Source of the DNA: Ectothiorhodospiraceae bacterium
GTDB taxonomy: Bacteria; Pseudomonadota; Gammaproteobacteria; Nitrococcales; Aquisalimonadaceae
Assembly (NCBI GenBank): GCA_020831845.1
Contig: JAFIFV010000023.1
Location: 1 to 39,828, forward strand
DNA: 39,828 nt
Reading direction: 5' to 3'
Within the stretch, counting starts at the first letter, position 1; every line of letters begins with the position of its first letter. The notes under the pieces are model-generated. The model worked only from the letters and a program-made list of their open reading frames with translations. It did no database searches and was not told where the DNA came from. Positions 8,503-18,499 of this stretch are shown here, piece by piece. The position numbers and the translations under genes are program-made.

Positions 8503-11500
8503 TCACCCCACCCAGACGCGGGCGTTGCGGAACATCCGCAGCCAAGGGCCTTCCTCGCCCCAATCAGCGGGATGCCAGCTGTGCTGCACGGCACGGAAGA
8601 CCCGCTCCGGATGGGGCATCATGATGGTGACGCGCCCATCCAGGCTGGTCAGTCCGGTAATACCGTTGGGAGAACCGTTGGGATTGGTCGGATACTGTGC
8701 GGCCGGCCGACCCTGCGAGTCTACGTAACGCAGGGACACCAGGCCGGCGCTCTCCAGCTTGCCCGGCCCCGCGTCCCCGCGGAACTGGGCGCGCCCCTCG
8801 CCGTGGGCCACGGCAATCGGCATCCTCGACCCCTCCATGCCCGCCAGGAACAGGGACGGCGACGGGGTGACTTCCACTTGGGACAAGCGGGCCTCGAACT
8901 GCTCGGACCGGTTGCGCACGAAAACCGGCCACAAATCGGTACCCGGAATCAGCTCCCGCAGTCCGGACAGCATCTGGCAGCCATTGCACACGCCCAGCGC
9001 GAAGCTGTCCGCGCGCTGGAAGAACGCGGAGAACGCATCCCTGGCCCGCGCATTGTGCAGAATGGTCTTGGCCCAGCCGCCGCCGGCGCCAAGCACGTCG
9101 CCGTAGGAGAAGCCGCCGCAGGCGACCAGGCCTTGGAAGTCATCCAGCCGAGCGGCACCGGACAGAATGTCTGTCATGTGCACATCCACGGCACGGAAAC
9201 CGGCACGGTCAAAGGCCGCCGCCATTTCCACCTGCCCGTTCACCCCCTGTTCGCGCAGCACCGCCACTGACGGTCGCGCGCCGGTGGCGACGAAAGGCGC
9301 CGCCACGTCTTCGTGGGGATCGAATCGCAGCGCTGCCTGCAGGCCCTTGTCCCCGGAATCCAGCAGGGCGTCGAATTCCTCGCGGGCGCAGTCCGGGTCG
9401 TCGCGCAACCGCTGCATGTGATACGTGGTTTCCTGCCAGGCCCGTTGCAGTTCGACGCGGGGCAGGTCCAGCAAGGTCTGCTCACCCTGCTTGATGTGGA
9501 GGCGGTCTGTTTCCAGCGGACGTCCGATCAGATGCACTGCGCCGGCCAGCCCGGCCTGTTCCAGCGTCTGACGCACGTGTGCGAGGTGCTCGGCTGCCAC
9601 CTGCAGCACCGCCCCCGGCTCCTCGGCGAACAGCGCCGCCAGCGGCTCGTCGCCCAGTCCATCAAGCTGTGCCTCCAGGCCCACGTGCCCGGCAAAGGCC
9701 ATTTCCGCCAGCGTCGCGAACAGGCCGCCGTCGGAACGATCGTGATAGGCAAGCAGCCGGCCGTCGGCATTCAGGGCCTGCACCGTGTCGAACAGGGCCA
9801 CCAGATCCTCGGCCCGATCCAGATCCGGGGCGGCGTCTCCGAGCGCACCGTAGACCTGGGCCAGTGCCGATCCGCCAAGCCGGTTACGCCCGCGGCCGAG
9901 ATCCACCAGCAGCAGAGCGCTATCGCCGGCATCGGTCCGCAGTTGCGGCGTCAGCGTGCGGCGAACGTCGTCCACCGCGGCGAAAGCGGAAATGACCAGG
10001 GAAACAGGCGAGGTGACCGCCTGTTCCCGGCCCCCGTCCTGCCAGACCGTTTTCATGGACATGGAGTCCTTGCCCACCGGGATGGCAACGCCCAGCGCGG
10101 GGCAGAGTTCCATGCCGACAGCCCGGACGGTCTCGTACAGCCGCGCATCCTCGCCGGGGTGCCCGGCGGGTGCCATCCAGTTGGCGGAGAGGTTGACCTT
10201 GCGCAGACCGCCCACCGGCGCAGCAGCAAGATTGGTCAGGGCCTCGGTCACTGCCATGCGGCCGGACGCTGGCCCGCTGAGCAGGGCCAGCTGGGGTCGC
10301 TCACCCATGGCCATTGCTTCGCCGCTGTAGCCCTCGTAATCATCCATCGTGACCGCCACGTCGCTGACCGGCACCTGCCAGGGCCCGACCATCTGGTCGC
10401 GGGCCACCAGCCCGGTGACGGTTCGGTCACCGATGGTGATCAGCCAGTGCTTGGCCGCCACCGCCGGGAAACGCAGCACGCGCAACGCGGCGTCCTCGGC
10501 ATCCAGCCCCTGCGTGCTGAACGCGGGCAGGCTGACGGCGGCGCTGGCCACGTCGCGCAGCATTTTTGGAGGCTTGCCGAACAGCAGGTCCATGGGAATG
10601 TCCACCGGCGCATTGCCAAAGTGGCGATCCGCCAGCTTCAGGTGCCGCTCGCCGGTGGCTCCGCCGATCACCGCGTAGGGGCAACGTTCGCGCCGGCACA
10701 GCGCCTCGAAGCGCGGCAGATCCTCCGGCATGATGGCCAGCACGTAGCGCTCCTGGGACTCGTTGCTCCAGAGCTGCATGGGCGACATGCCGGGGTCGTC
10801 GCTGGCCACCTCGCGCAGCTCCAGCAGCCCGCCCCGCTCGCTGTCTTCCAGGATCTCGGGCACGGCGTTGGACAGCCCCCCTGCTCCGACATCGTGGATG
10901 GAGCGGATCGGGTTGCGATCCCCCAAGGCCCAGCAGGCATCGATGACCTCCTGGGCGCGACGCTGCATTTCCGGGTTGCTGCGCTGGACGGAGGCGAAAT
11001 CCAGGTCCTCGTCGCCGGCGCCGCTGGCCATGGAGGAAGCTGCGCCGCCGCCAAGCCCGATCAGCATCGCCGGACCGCCCAGCACGACGATCCTCGCGCT
11101 GTCCGGCACTTCCTGCTTCTGCACGTGCTGGTCACGGATCGCCCCCATGCCACCTGCCAGCATGATCGGCTTGTGGTAACCCCGCCATTCGGCCCCCGCG
11201 GGGCCTGGCACCTGTTGCTCGAAGGTGCGGAAATAACCGCTGAGATTCGGGCGGCCGAATTCATTGTTGTAGGACGCGGCGCCAATCGGGCCGTCCAGCA
11301 GAATCTCCAGCGGTGAGGCCAGTCGCGCCGGCCGACCCGGATCTGCCTCCTCCCAGGGCTGGGTGAAGTCTGGAATACGCAGATGCGAGGTGGTGAAGCC
11401 CGCCAGACCGGCCTTGGGCTTGGCGCCCCGTCCGGTCGCACCCTCATCACGAATCTCGCCGCCGGCACCGGTGGCCGCCCCCGCAAACGGGGAAATGGCA

Positions 11501-12396
11501 GTGGGATGGTTGTGGGTCTCCACCTTCATCACCAGATGGACGGGTTCGTCGAATGCCCGATAGGTCCGGTCGTCCGGCGCGGGAAAGAAACGCTTCGCTC
11601 GCGCCCCCTGCGTCACCGCGGCATTGTCGCTGTAGGCGGACAATACCCCTTCCGGCCGGCGGCTGTGGGTGTTGCGTATCATGTCGAACAGGGAATGCGA
11701 TTGCGGCTCCCCGTCGATGATCCACTCGGCGCGAAAGATCTTGTGGCGGCAGTGCTCCGAGTTGGCCTGGGCGAACATCATCAGTTCGACATCGGTGGGG
11801 TTGCGTCCCAGCGCCTGGTACCGCTCCATGAGGTAGTCGATCTCGTCTTCCGCCAGCGCGAAACCCTGCTCGGCGTTCGCCCGGGACAGCGCGTCGCGAC
11901 CGCCGCCCAGCACGTCGACTGTGCGCAGGGGGGCAGGCTCGCCATGCAGGAACAGCGCATCGGCCCCGTCCATGGACAGGTGCACGCTCTCGGTCATGCG
12001 GTCATGCAAGGGCTGGAGCAACTGCTGAAGCTGTTCCGCATCAAGCGCCGCGCCGACCCGCAGATAGTAGGCTATGCCTCGCTCGACCCGCTTCACCACA
12101 GTTAGACCGGCGTTATGAACAATATCGGTCGCCTTGGTCGACCAGGGTGAAATCGTGCCCGGTCTCGGGGTTACCAGCAGCAACTGCCCCTCCGGCACCT
12201 CTCCCGTGCGGCTGCCATCGTCCAGCAGCGCATCCAGCCTGCCCCGCTCCTGCTCACCCAGCGGCCGGTCCAGTAGCACGAAGTGCTGGAACTCGGCCTG
12301 CACGTCCAGAACCGCCGGGTTGCGGGCCTGCAACTCGGCCAGCAACCGTGAACGGCGAAAGGGAGAAAGAGCGATACTTCCACGGATGCGCAGCAT
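8503..12396 (-). CDS. purL: Phosphoribosylformylglycinamidine synthase (FGAM synthetase)
   Basis: Large single-chain PurL of 1297 residues (E. coli: 1295). It converts FGAR to FGAM with ATP and glutamine in purine synthesis. Order: N-terminal PurS-like domain, linker, two AIRS-related ATP-binding halves (for example [20 protein letters not shown] and the second half with [11 protein letters not shown]), then a class I glutamine amidotransferase domain with the nucleophile cysteine in [12 protein letters not shown] and the His/Glu pair in PHPERVFR. The frame is open to 12438, but ATG 12396 ([11 protein letters not shown], with AGGA upstream) is the family start. A perfect 12-bp hairpin lies 40 bp upstream of the start. 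Confidence 0.97.
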   Translation of the reverse strand: MLRIRGSIALSPFRRSRLLAELQARNPAVLDVQAEFQHFVLLDRPLGEQERGRLDALLDDGSRTGEVPEGQLLLVTPRPGTISPWSTKATDIVHNAGLTVVKRVERGIAYYLRVGAALDAEQLQQLLQPLHDRMTESVHLSMDGADALFLHGEPAPLRTVDVLGGGRDALSRANAEQGFALAEDEIDYLMERYQALGRNPTDVELMMFAQANSEHCRHKIFRAEWIIDGEPQSHSLFDMIRNTHSRRPEGVLSAYSDNAAVTQGARAKRFFPAPDDRTYRAFDEPVHLVMKVETHNHPTAISPFAGAATGAGGEIRDEGATGRGAKPKAGLAGFTTSHLRIPDFTQPWEEADPGRPARLASPLEILLDGPIGAASYNNEFGRPNLSGYFRTFEQQVPGPAGAEWRGYHKPIMLAGGMGAIRDQHVQKQEVPDSARIVVLGGPAMLIGLGGGAASSMASGAGDEDLDFASVQRSNPEMQRRAQEVIDACWALGDRNPIRSIHDVGAGGLSNAVPEILEDSERGGLLELREVASDDPGMSPMQLWSNESQERYVLAIMPEDLPRFEALCRRERCPYAVIGGATGERHLKLADRHFGNAPVDIPMDLLFGKPPKMLRDVASAAVSLPAFSTQGLDAEDAALRVLRFPAVAAKHWLITIGDRTVTGLVARDQMVGPWQVPVSDVAVTMDDYEGYSGEAMAMGERPQLALLSGPASGRMAVTEALTNLAAAPVGGLRKVNLSANWMAPAGHPGEDARLYETVRAVGMELCPALGVAIPVGKDSMSMKTVWQDGGREQAVTSPVSLVISAFAAVDDVRRTLTPQLRTDAGDSALLLVDLGRGRNRLGGSALAQVYGALGDAAPDLDRAEDLVALFDTVQALNADGRLLAYHDRSDGGLFATLAEMAFAGHVGLEAQLDGLGDEPLAALFAEEPGAVLQVAAEHLAHVRQTLEQAGLAGAVHLIGRPLETDRLHIKQGEQTLLDLPRVELQRAWQETTYHMQRLRDDPDCAREEFDALLDSGDKGLQAALRFDPHEDVAAPFVATGARPSVAVLREQGVNGQVEMAAAFDRAGFRAVDVHMTDILSGAARLDDFQGLVACGGFSYGDVLGAGGGWAKTILHNARARDAFSAFFQRADSFALGVCNGCQMLSGLRELIPGTDLWPVFVRNRSEQFEARLSQVEVTPSPSLFLAGMEGSRMPIAVAHGEGRAQFRGDAGPGKLESAGLVSLRYVDSQGRPAAQYPTNPNGSPNGITGLTSLDGRVTIMMPHPERVFRAVQHSWHPADWGEEGPWLRMFRNARVWVG

Positions 12397-12436
12397 GGCA
12401 ATTCCTGTCAATGAACTGCAATAACACTGTAAAGAC

Positions 12437-12465
12437 ACCGGGCCGGCCTCCTGGGCCGGCCCGGT
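12437..12465 (-). terminator. Perfect 12-bp hairpin between bamC and purL
   Basis: The arms ACCGGGCCGGCC and GGCCGGCCCGGT pair perfectly around a 5-nt loop. Read on the - strand it follows bamC (stop at 12551) and precedes purL (start at 12396), and is followed by GTCTTTACAG, a short weak T-run. It may end the dapA-bamC transcript, or act as an attenuator or leader hairpin for purL. It is not a textbook terminator because the U-tract is short. Confidence 0.55.
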
Positions 12466-12550
12466 ATGCGGAACCTGCGACTCAACATTGCGCTGTAAGG
12501 CGCCCCGGACTCTGACGCTCGGAAAGGCACGTCATTCGTGGCACAGCACG

Positions 12551-13609
12551 CTAGCGCAGCTGTTCTTCCACCAGCGTCAGCAACCGCTCGGCCAGCGCGT
12601 CCGAAACCTCGTCACCCTCTTCGGTGGCGATGGCGACGCGGGTGCTTCCCGCATCCGAGCGGACCAGGTATGCGTAGGTGCCCGGCTCCAGCTCCTCCTC
12701 CCGATCACGCCAGAACGCCAGCCGCGAGAAGAAGCCCCGGCGCTGCCGTTCCGCTTCCGCGGCGGGATCATAGCGGACCAGATAGCGACCGCTGGAACGG
12801 TCCCGGTCCTCGACGGTGAAGCCGGCACGGTCCAACGCAAGGCCGACGCGCCGCCAGCCCTGCAGAAAAGGCTCCGCCACCAGCAGGGTCAACTGGCCGT
12901 CGTCCAGTGTTTCGAAGCGCGTGAACTCGTCCTGCGGTGCGGTCGCCAACTGCCGGGTGGCCTCTGCTTCGCGCACACCGACATAGGTCATGAAGGTGCG
13001 CAATGCTTCCGACTCGCGCCCACGATCAGCGCGCTGCGGAACCCAGCCGCCGTTATCCGCAACGGCCTGGCGATGTGCCACATAAACGGCTGTCCGGCCA
13101 CGCTGACCTCCCGGTTCGAGCCGGAACACGTACTGCTCGCGCACCGGAGCCTCCTCGTCGGCGGATACCGGCATGAACACGCCGCCGGACAGGCCGATCG
13201 GGCGTGCCAGCCACTCGGTTTCCACGACGCCGAGGGATTCGGACTCCCGCAATACCGGAATACCGGAATCCGCCATGAAACTGTTCAGCCAGGTCCAGAC
13301 CTGCTCGGGCTGTGCCGAAACCTCCAGCCAGCGGGTCTCACCCGAACGGCGCACCCGCATGCCCGGGGGCTCGGTCAGCAGCGGTGAATCCTGTCGACCA
13401 TCCTGGCCCGCAGCGAGCTCGGTTAGCGAGGTGCCAGGCTGGCGACGGAGTTCCGGCACTTGCCCGATACGCTCCTCCGACAGGTCCGGCGGGACGATCA
13501 GCCGGTCCCGAGGCTCACCGTTCTCGCCTCTGTCACGGCCGAACATGGAGCAGCCGCCAGCCAGCGCAGCGGTCAGCAGCAGGACGATACCAAGCCGGAC
13601 CACGCGCAT
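12551..13609 (-). CDS. bamC: Outer-membrane assembly lipoprotein BamC
   Basis: BamC/NlpB-like lipoprotein of the BAM complex, which folds beta-barrel proteins into the outer membrane. From ATG 13609 the precursor has about 352 residues with a lipoprotein signal ending LAGGC (lipidated Cys20). The following segment, PRDRLIVPPDLS, is the conserved unstructured BamC region that contacts BamD. Two helix-grip domains follow (ETRWLEVSAQPEQVWTWLNSF and LLVAEPFLQGWRRVGLALD). An ATG at 13630 is also possible but would add an acidic residue to the signal's n-region; GGAAGGGAG precedes 13609. It sits directly downstream of dapA, as in E. coli, so dapA-bamC is probably an operon. Confidence 0.85.
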   Translation of the reverse strand: MRVVRLGIVLLLTAALAGGCSMFGRDRGENGEPRDRLIVPPDLSEERIGQVPELRRQPGTSLTELAAGQDGRQDSPLLTEPPGMRVRRSGETRWLEVSAQPEQVWTWLNSFMADSGIPVLRESESLGVVETEWLARPIGLSGGVFMPVSADEEAPVREQYVFRLEPGGQRGRTAVYVAHRQAVADNGGWVPQRADRGRESEALRTFMTYVGVREAEATRQLATAPQDEFTRFETLDDGQLTLLVAEPFLQGWRRVGLALDRAGFTVEDRDRSSGRYLVRYDPAAEAERQRRGFFSRLAFWRDREEELEPGTYAYLVRSDAGSTRVAIATEEGDEVSDALAERLLTLVEEQLR

Positions 13610-13641
13610 GCTCCCTTCCGTTACTTTCATGCTGTACCTGT

Positions 13642-14517
13642 TTACTCGATGGCGCCGGCAAGCTTCAGGGCCTGACGGACGGTTTCGTGGTGCTGTTCAG
13701 ACAGCGGCGTCAAAGGCAGCCGGATAGCAGGTCCTATCAACCCCAGTTGATGCACGGCCCACTTCACCGGTATCGGGTTTGACTCCACGAACAGGGAATT
13801 GTGCAATGCGGCCAGACGTGCGTCGATGGCATCGGCCGTCTCGCGGTCGCCCTGCAGGGCGGCCATGGCCATGTCGTGCATCTGCCTGGGCGCCACATTG
13901 GCGGTAACAGAGATCACCCCCTTGCCGCCTTCCAGGATGATTGCCCGGGCGTGGGCATCCTCCCCGCTGTAGACATCCAGCCGGTCCTCGCAGCGTTCCA
14001 GCAGCTCGCGCACCCGCTCCACGCTGACCGTTTCCTTGATAGCCACGATGTTCGGGATATGCGACAGGCGCTCGACGGTCTCGGGTATCATGTCGCAGGC
14101 CGTACGGCTGGGCACGTTATAAAGAATCTGCGGTATGGGCACGGCTTCCGCGATGGTCTTGTAGTGCTGGTACAAGCCTTCCTGGGTGGGCTTGTTGTAG
14201 TAGGGGGTTACCAGCAGCGCAGCATCACAGCCCCCCTCCATCGCGCAGCGGGTAAGCTTGATGGCTTCCCAGGTGGAGTTGGCACCGGTACCGCCGATGA
14301 CCGGCACCCGGCCACGCGCCATCTCGACCACGCGCCGCATGACATGGCAATGCTCGTCATAGTCCAGCGTCGCCGACTCGCCCGTGGTGCCCACGGCGAC
14401 GATGGCGTCCGTCCCGTTTTCCACGTGGAAATCGACCAGGCGCGCCAGCGCTTCCTCGTCGACCGCGCCGTCGTCGTGCATGGGGGTCACCATGGCAACC
14501 ATGCTTCCACGGAACAT
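13642..14517 (-). CDS. dapA: 4-hydroxy-tetrahydrodipicolinate synthase
   Basis: First committed enzyme of the diaminopimelate/lysine pathway, condensing aspartate semialdehyde and pyruvate. The 291-residue TIM-barrel protein keeps the catalytic set at E. coli numbering: Lys161 (VAIKETV) for the Schiff base, Tyr133 (ILYNVPSRT), Thr44-Thr45 (VGTTGES), Tyr107 and Arg138. The frame is open upstream to 14688, but that part is unrelated. ATG 14517 has GGGAGG 8 bases before it and yields the family N-terminus. A near-consensus promoter lies 31-59 bp upstream. bamC follows 32 bp after the stop. Confidence 0.96.
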   Translation of the reverse strand: MFRGSMVAMVTPMHDDGAVDEEALARLVDFHVENGTDAIVAVGTTGESATLDYDEHCHVMRRVVEMARGRVPVIGGTGANSTWEAIKLTRCAMEGGCDAALLVTPYYNKPTQEGLYQHYKTIAEAVPIPQILYNVPSRTACDMIPETVERLSHIPNIVAIKETVSVERVRELLERCEDRLDVYSGEDAHARAIILEGGKGVISVTANVAPRQMHDMAMAALQGDRETADAIDARLAALHNSLFVESNPIPVKWAVHQLGLIGPAIRLPLTPLSEQHHETVRQALKLAGAIE

Positions 14518-14547
14518 CGCAAGCGCCTCCCGGAAAATGAAACGTGC

Positions 14548-14576
14548 ATAGTACTTGCGCCCCCTGGCACTGACAA
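14548..14576 (-). promoter_or_regulatory. sigma70 promoter of dapA-bamC
   Basis: On the - strand, TTGTCA (14576-14571), a 17-bp spacer and TACTAT (14553-14548) form a near-consensus promoter. Transcription would start near 14541, giving a leader of about 24 nt that contains the GGGAGG ribosome site. No operator-like dyad is evident. Confidence 0.65.
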
Positions 14577-14740
14577 GCCGGACCAGGCGGCCCCGCATGC
14601 TACACTGCTGCTCAGGATGGCTCCCCCGCACCTCAGCGTGCCGCCCGCAGGCGCCAGGGGGTCTGCATCCGGATACTCTACCCCCCATGGAAACGCCCGG
14701 CCAGCGATCCGGGCGGCATCAACGAGGCTAGTCAGACCCG

Positions 14741-15271
14741 ATGGAAAACCTGCTGGTGATCACCGCGCTGGGAGAGGACCGTCCAGGTATCGTCAATGCC
14801 CTGTCCCGGACTGTCGCGGAAGCGGGCTGCAACATCATCGACAGCCGGATGACCGTGCTGGGAGGCGAATTCGCCATCATCCAGCTGGTTTCCGGCCGCT
14901 GGAACGAGCTCGCACGCCTCGAAGGCCAGTTGCCGGTGCTTGCCCGCGAACAGGACCTGCACGTGCACTGGAAGCGAACCACGCCCGCCCGCCGCAGCGA
15001 GAACCTGCTGCCCTACAGCGTGGAAGTGGTCTCCATGGACCACCCGGGCATCGTGCATCAGCTTGCACAGTTCATTTCCCGGCGGGGCATCAACATCCGC
15101 GACATGAACACCACGCGCTATGCGGCCGCTCACACCGGCACCCCGATGTTCTCGGTGCACATGACCTTGGATGTGCCTGCATCGACCCATATAGCAATGC
15201 TCAGGGAAGAGTTCTTCGACTTCTGCGACCAGTACAACCTGGATGCGGTCTTCGAGCCCCTGAAGCTATGA
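14741..15271 (+). CDS. gcvR: GcvR-type double-ACT-domain regulator
   Basis: Protein of 176 residues made of two ACT domains, about residues 1-80 (ALGEDRPGIVNALSRTVAEAGCNI) and 90-170 (SMDHPGIVHQLAQFISRRGINI). It matches the glycine cleavage system repressor GcvR, which binds GcvA in enterics and has no DNA-binding domain itself. Its position between dapA (divergent) and bcp (downstream) is the same as in E. coli and supports the name. The exact target here is inferred by homology. The start is ATG 14741; bcp follows 73 bp after its stop, so they may be co-transcribed. Confidence 0.85.
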   Translation: MENLLVITALGEDRPGIVNALSRTVAEAGCNIIDSRMTVLGGEFAIIQLVSGRWNELARLEGQLPVLAREQDLHVHWKRTTPARRSENLLPYSVEVVSMDHPGIVHQLAQFISRRGINIRDMNTTRYAAAHTGTPMFSVHMTLDVPASTHIAMLREEFFDFCDQYNLDAVFEPLKL

Positions 15272-15344
15272 GCCGACGAGGGCTCCGATGAGTACGGCGC
15301 CCTCGCCTTTCCGACCATCAAGACGATCACCAAGGACCCCGAGC

Positions 15345-15812
15345 ATGAGCAAAGTCAGCATCGACCAGCCCGTTCCTGACTGCACCCTGCCCGCGACCAG
15401 CGACAAGACGCTGAGCCTGTCGGACTTTCGCGGCGGCCCGCTGATCCTGTATTTCTACCCCAAGGCCAGCACCCCGGGCTGCACCCAGGAAGGACAGGAT
15501 TTCCGGGATCTGCACGGCGAATTCCGCGCCGCCGGCGCCGCCATCCTTGGGGCCTCGCGCGACGCCGTGAAAGCGCAGCAGAACTTCAAGGACAAGTACG
15601 CCTTCCCGTTCGAGCTGTTGTCCGACAAGGACGAGACGCTGTGTCAGCTGTTCGGCGTGATCAAGGAAAAGAACATGTACGGTCGCAAGGTCATGGGCAT
15701 CGAGCGCAGCACCTTCCTCATTGATGCCGAAGGCGTGCTCCGGAAGGAGTGGCGCGGCGTCAAGGTGAAAGGCCACGCCCAGGAGGTACTCGAAGCAGTG
15801 CAGGCGCTCTAG
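15345..15812 (+). CDS. bcp: Bcp/PrxQ-family thioredoxin-dependent peroxiredoxin
   Basis: Peroxiredoxin of 155 residues that reduces hydrogen peroxide and organic peroxides. The peroxidatic cysteine is Cys46 in ASTPGCTQE. The residue five positions later, a resolving cysteine in many PrxQ proteins (E. coli Cys50), is Gln51 here. A further cysteine, Cys100 in DETLCQLFGV, matches the position of E. coli Cys99, so the enzyme may work as a 1-Cys peroxiredoxin or use another partner. The frame is open to ATG 15288, but ATG 15345, with AAGGA upstream, gives the family N-terminus. It converges with perM. Confidence 0.93.
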   Translation: MSKVSIDQPVPDCTLPATSDKTLSLSDFRGGPLILYFYPKASTPGCTQEGQDFRDLHGEFRAAGAAILGASRDAVKAQQNFKDKYAFPFELLSDKDETLCQLFGVIKEKNMYGRKVMGIERSTFLIDAEGVLRKEWRGVKVKGHAQEVLEAVQAL

Positions 15813-15824
15813 GGAGGCGCCTGC
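15800..15824 (+). terminator. Weak hairpin between bcp and perM
   Basis: The arms GCAGGCGC (15800-15807) and GCGCCTGC (15817-15824) flank a 9-nt loop containing the bcp stop codon. No T-run follows on either strand, so any role as a bidirectional terminator for these convergent genes is tentative. Confidence 0.25.
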
Positions 15825-15839
15825 ATCGCGGGCAGCGTC

Positions 15840-16925
15840 TCAGTCCTGCGTGACGATGCCGTTTTCCTCCGGCTCGCCATCGATTGTCGGCCAGGCCTTG
15901 AGTATCGCCTGGATGACGGTGGCGAGCGGGATGGCGAAGAACACACCCCAGAACCCCCATAGGCCGCCGAACACCAGAATGGCGACGATGATCGCCACCG
16001 GGTGCAGGTTGACCACTTCCGAAAACAGGATAGGCACCAGCACATTGCCGTCCAACGCCTGGATGACCCCATAGGCCACCATGATCCAGATAAAGGTATC
16101 GCTGAACCCGAACTGGAAATAGGCAATGATCCCGACCGGCACGGTCACTACCGCCGCGCCGATATAGGGAATGATCACAGACAGCCCGACCGCCACCGAC
16201 AACAACATGGCGAATGACAGCCCGAACAGGCTGAAGGTGATATAGGTCACCGCCCAGACAATGAAAATCTCCAGGAATTTGCCACGGATATAGTTGCCGA
16301 TCTGGCGGTCCACATCACGCCAGATGGTCACCAGCAGCGCCCTGTCCTTCGGCAGATACTGGGTGACCCAGCGCTGCAGGCTACCCTTGTCCTTCAGGAA
16401 GAAGAACACCAGAAACGGCAACAGCACCAGGTAGACCAGCAGCGTGATCAGCACGATGACCGACTGCAGGGACAGCGACGTCAGCAGCCGCTGACCGAAG
16501 TCCAGCGCATCCCGCCGCACCGCGAAGATCATGTCGCTGACCTGTTCTTCCGAGAACAGCTGGGGATACTGTTGGGGCAACTGCAACAGCAGGGCCTGGG
16601 CAGCGTTCAGAATCTTGGGCAACTCGTCCACCAACTGCGCCACCTGGCGCACCAGCACCGGAATCACCGCGAAGAACAGCAGCAGGAGGCCGACGAAGAA
16701 GAGCAGGAACACAATGTTGACCGCCAGCAGCCGCGGCACGCGCCACCGTTCCAGCACGCGCACCACGCCTTCCAGCAGATAGGCCAGCACCAGCGCCGCC
16801 ATCACCGGGGCGAGCATATTGCCGAGGATCAGGAAGACAATGAAGATGGCGAATAGGACGATGGCCAGCCCCATGACCTGGGGGTTGTCGAAGTGGCGCC
16901 GGAACCAATCCCGGATCAACTGCAT
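15840..16925 (-). CDS. perM: AI-2E transporter family permease, PerM-like
   Basis: Integral membrane protein of 361 residues from the AI-2E/UPF0118 exporter family. It has about 7-8 hydrophobic segments. Two or three lie at residues ~15-95, then a soluble amphipathic stretch (residues ~95-150), then a helix cluster (for example VYLVLLPFLVFFFLKDKGS and the PYIGAAVVTVPVGIIAYFQFG loop characteristic of the family). E. coli PerM (YfgO) also sits divergently beside bepA, which supports the name. The transported substrate is not known with certainty. The start is ATG 16925, with GGGAG about 14 bases upstream. Confidence 0.8.
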   Translation of the reverse strand: MQLIRDWFRRHFDNPQVMGLAIVLFAIFIVFLILGNMLAPVMAALVLAYLLEGVVRVLERWRVPRLLAVNIVFLLFFVGLLLLFFAVIPVLVRQVAQLVDELPKILNAAQALLLQLPQQYPQLFSEEQVSDMIFAVRRDALDFGQRLLTSLSLQSVIVLITLLVYLVLLPFLVFFFLKDKGSLQRWVTQYLPKDRALLVTIWRDVDRQIGNYIRGKFLEIFIVWAVTYITFSLFGLSFAMLLSVAVGLSVIIPYIGAAVVTVPVGIIAYFQFGFSDTFIWIMVAYGVIQALDGNVLVPILFSEVVNLHPVAIIVAILVFGGLWGFWGVFFAIPLATVIQAILKAWPTIDGEPEENGIVTQD

Positions 16926-17044
16926 CTACCCGATTCTCCCTGCCCGTCTGTATGCCCGCGATACCGGAGCATGATACAACGGCCGCTGCGCCGAACCTAA
17001 ACCGGAGGCACAGGTCCAAGCGGTGTCGGCACACGCTGTCTGTC

Positions 17045-18499
17045 ATGAAGAGCTCCATGCTGCAACACGGTCGTTTTCTGCTGTTCCTGTTCCTGCTGCT
17101 GCTCAGCGCCAGCGTTCTGGCGGTGGGCTCGGATAGCGGCGCGCGCCTGCCGGACATGGGTGACAGCGCCAGCCGAAGCCTCAGTATCACCCAGGAACGC
17201 CGCCTGGGCGAGGAACTGATCCGCGAGGTGCGGCAACGCCTGCCGCTGCACGAGGATCCCGAGATCCAGTTCTATATCCGGGACCTGGGCCAGCGCCTCC
17301 TCGCCCGCGCCGAAGGGCCGGACTTCCAGTACAACTTCTTTGTGGTGGACAACCATTCCATCAACGCCTTCGCCATGCCCGGCGGCAACATCGGCATCTA
17401 CACCGGCCTGATCGCACGCACGCAGTCGGAAAGCGAGCTGGCCGGCGTGATGGCACACGAAATCGCACACGTGACTCAGCGTCACATCGCCCGCCGCATC
17501 GAGGATTCCCGCGGCAGCGGCTTCCGCACGCTGGGTATGCTGATGGCGGCGATACTGGTTGGCATGGCGGACCCGGAACTGGGGGGAGCGGCGGCAATGA
17601 CGGGAATGGCCGGCACCATCCAGGAACAACTGAATTACTCTCGCAACCATGAACGGGAAGCGGACAACATCGGCATGCGGATCCTCGTGGATGCCGGGCT
17701 CGACCCCGAGGGCATGCCGCGCTTTTTCGAACGGCTGCAGCAGGCCACCCAGTTCCAGTCCCGACCACCGGAATTCCTAAGCACCCACCCGGTCACCGAG
17801 AACCGGATCGCGGACAGCCGTGCCCGCGCCCAGGGGTACGGCCAGCGCAACGTCCAGGAAAGTGCCATGTACGGCATGATCCGCGCCAAGCTCCTGGTTG
17901 AGCGGGCGGACACACCGGAGAATGCCGTGCGGCATTTCAGGGCCGCGCTGGAAAACGATTCCGAGGACCGGCACGCACGTTTCGGAATGGCCCTGGCACT
18001 GACCGAGAAAGGCGATGCGGAGGAAGCGCAGCGACTGATCAACGCGCTGATCGACGACTATGGCGAACATGCCTTGTACTACGGCGCGCTGGCACGCGCC
18101 CAGATCGAGGCGGGTGACAACGACTCCGCCCTGGCCACCTACGAGCTGGCGCTGGATCTGTTCCCCTACAACCCGCCCCTGACGCAGGGTTATGCGGACC
18201 TGCTGCTGCGTGTGGACCGCCCTGACCGGGCGCGCACCGTGCTCCAGCGCCAGATTCAGCGCACCGGCCCCGACACCGGCCTCTACCAGCGCCTGGCCCA
18301 GGCCTCCACGGCCGCAGACAGGCCCCACGACGGCCGCATGGCCATGGCGGAGTACTACCAGATGCGCGGCCAGGTCCGACTCGCGGTGGAACAACTCAAC
18401 CAGGTCATCAATGCGGCTGATGCCGAGGTCTACGACAAATCCCGCGCGGTTTCACGTCGCCAGGAGCTGACCCGGGATTTCGAACGCCGCAACCAGTAG
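17045..18499 (+). CDS. bepA: BepA, periplasmic M48 metalloprotease/chaperone with TPR repeats
   Basis: Exported zinc protease of about 484 residues that degrades or rescues stalled outer-membrane proteins such as LptD at the BAM complex. A signal peptide (FLLFLFLLLLSASVLAVGS) occupies roughly residues 11-29. The metalloprotease domain carries HEIAH at 138-142, a third zinc ligand Glu203 in HEREADNIG, and His248 in STHPVTENR, each two residues beyond the E. coli BepA positions. The C-terminal half (~300-480) is TPR-like. The frame is open to 16952, but the signal peptide sets the start at ATG 17045 (or 17057). Divergent from perM. Confidence 0.9.
   Translation: MKSSMLQHGRFLLFLFLLLLSASVLAVGSDSGARLPDMGDSASRSLSITQERRLGEELIREVRQRLPLHEDPEIQFYIRDLGQRLLARAEGPDFQYNFFVVDNHSINAFAMPGGNIGIYTGLIARTQSESELAGVMAHEIAHVTQRHIARRIEDSRGSGFRTLGMLMAAILVGMADPELGGAAAMTGMAGTIQEQLNYSRNHEREADNIGMRILVDAGLDPEGMPRFFERLQQATQFQSRPPEFLSTHPVTENRIADSRARAQGYGQRNVQESAMYGMIRAKLLVERADTPENAVRHFRAALENDSEDRHARFGMALALTEKGDAEEAQRLINALIDDYGEHALYYGALARAQIEAGDNDSALATYELALDLFPYNPPLTQGYADLLLRVDRPDRARTVLQRQIQRTGPDTGLYQRLAQASTAADRPHDGRMAMAEYYQMRGQVRLAVEQLNQVINAADAEVYDKSRAVSRRQELTRDFERRNQ

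Noticed and set aside
9313..11316. 667-codon open frame on + opposite purL
   Set aside because: Low-complexity His/Gln/Arg-rich shadow of purL, with no ribosome site or domain; GC-rich genes commonly produce such antisense frames.
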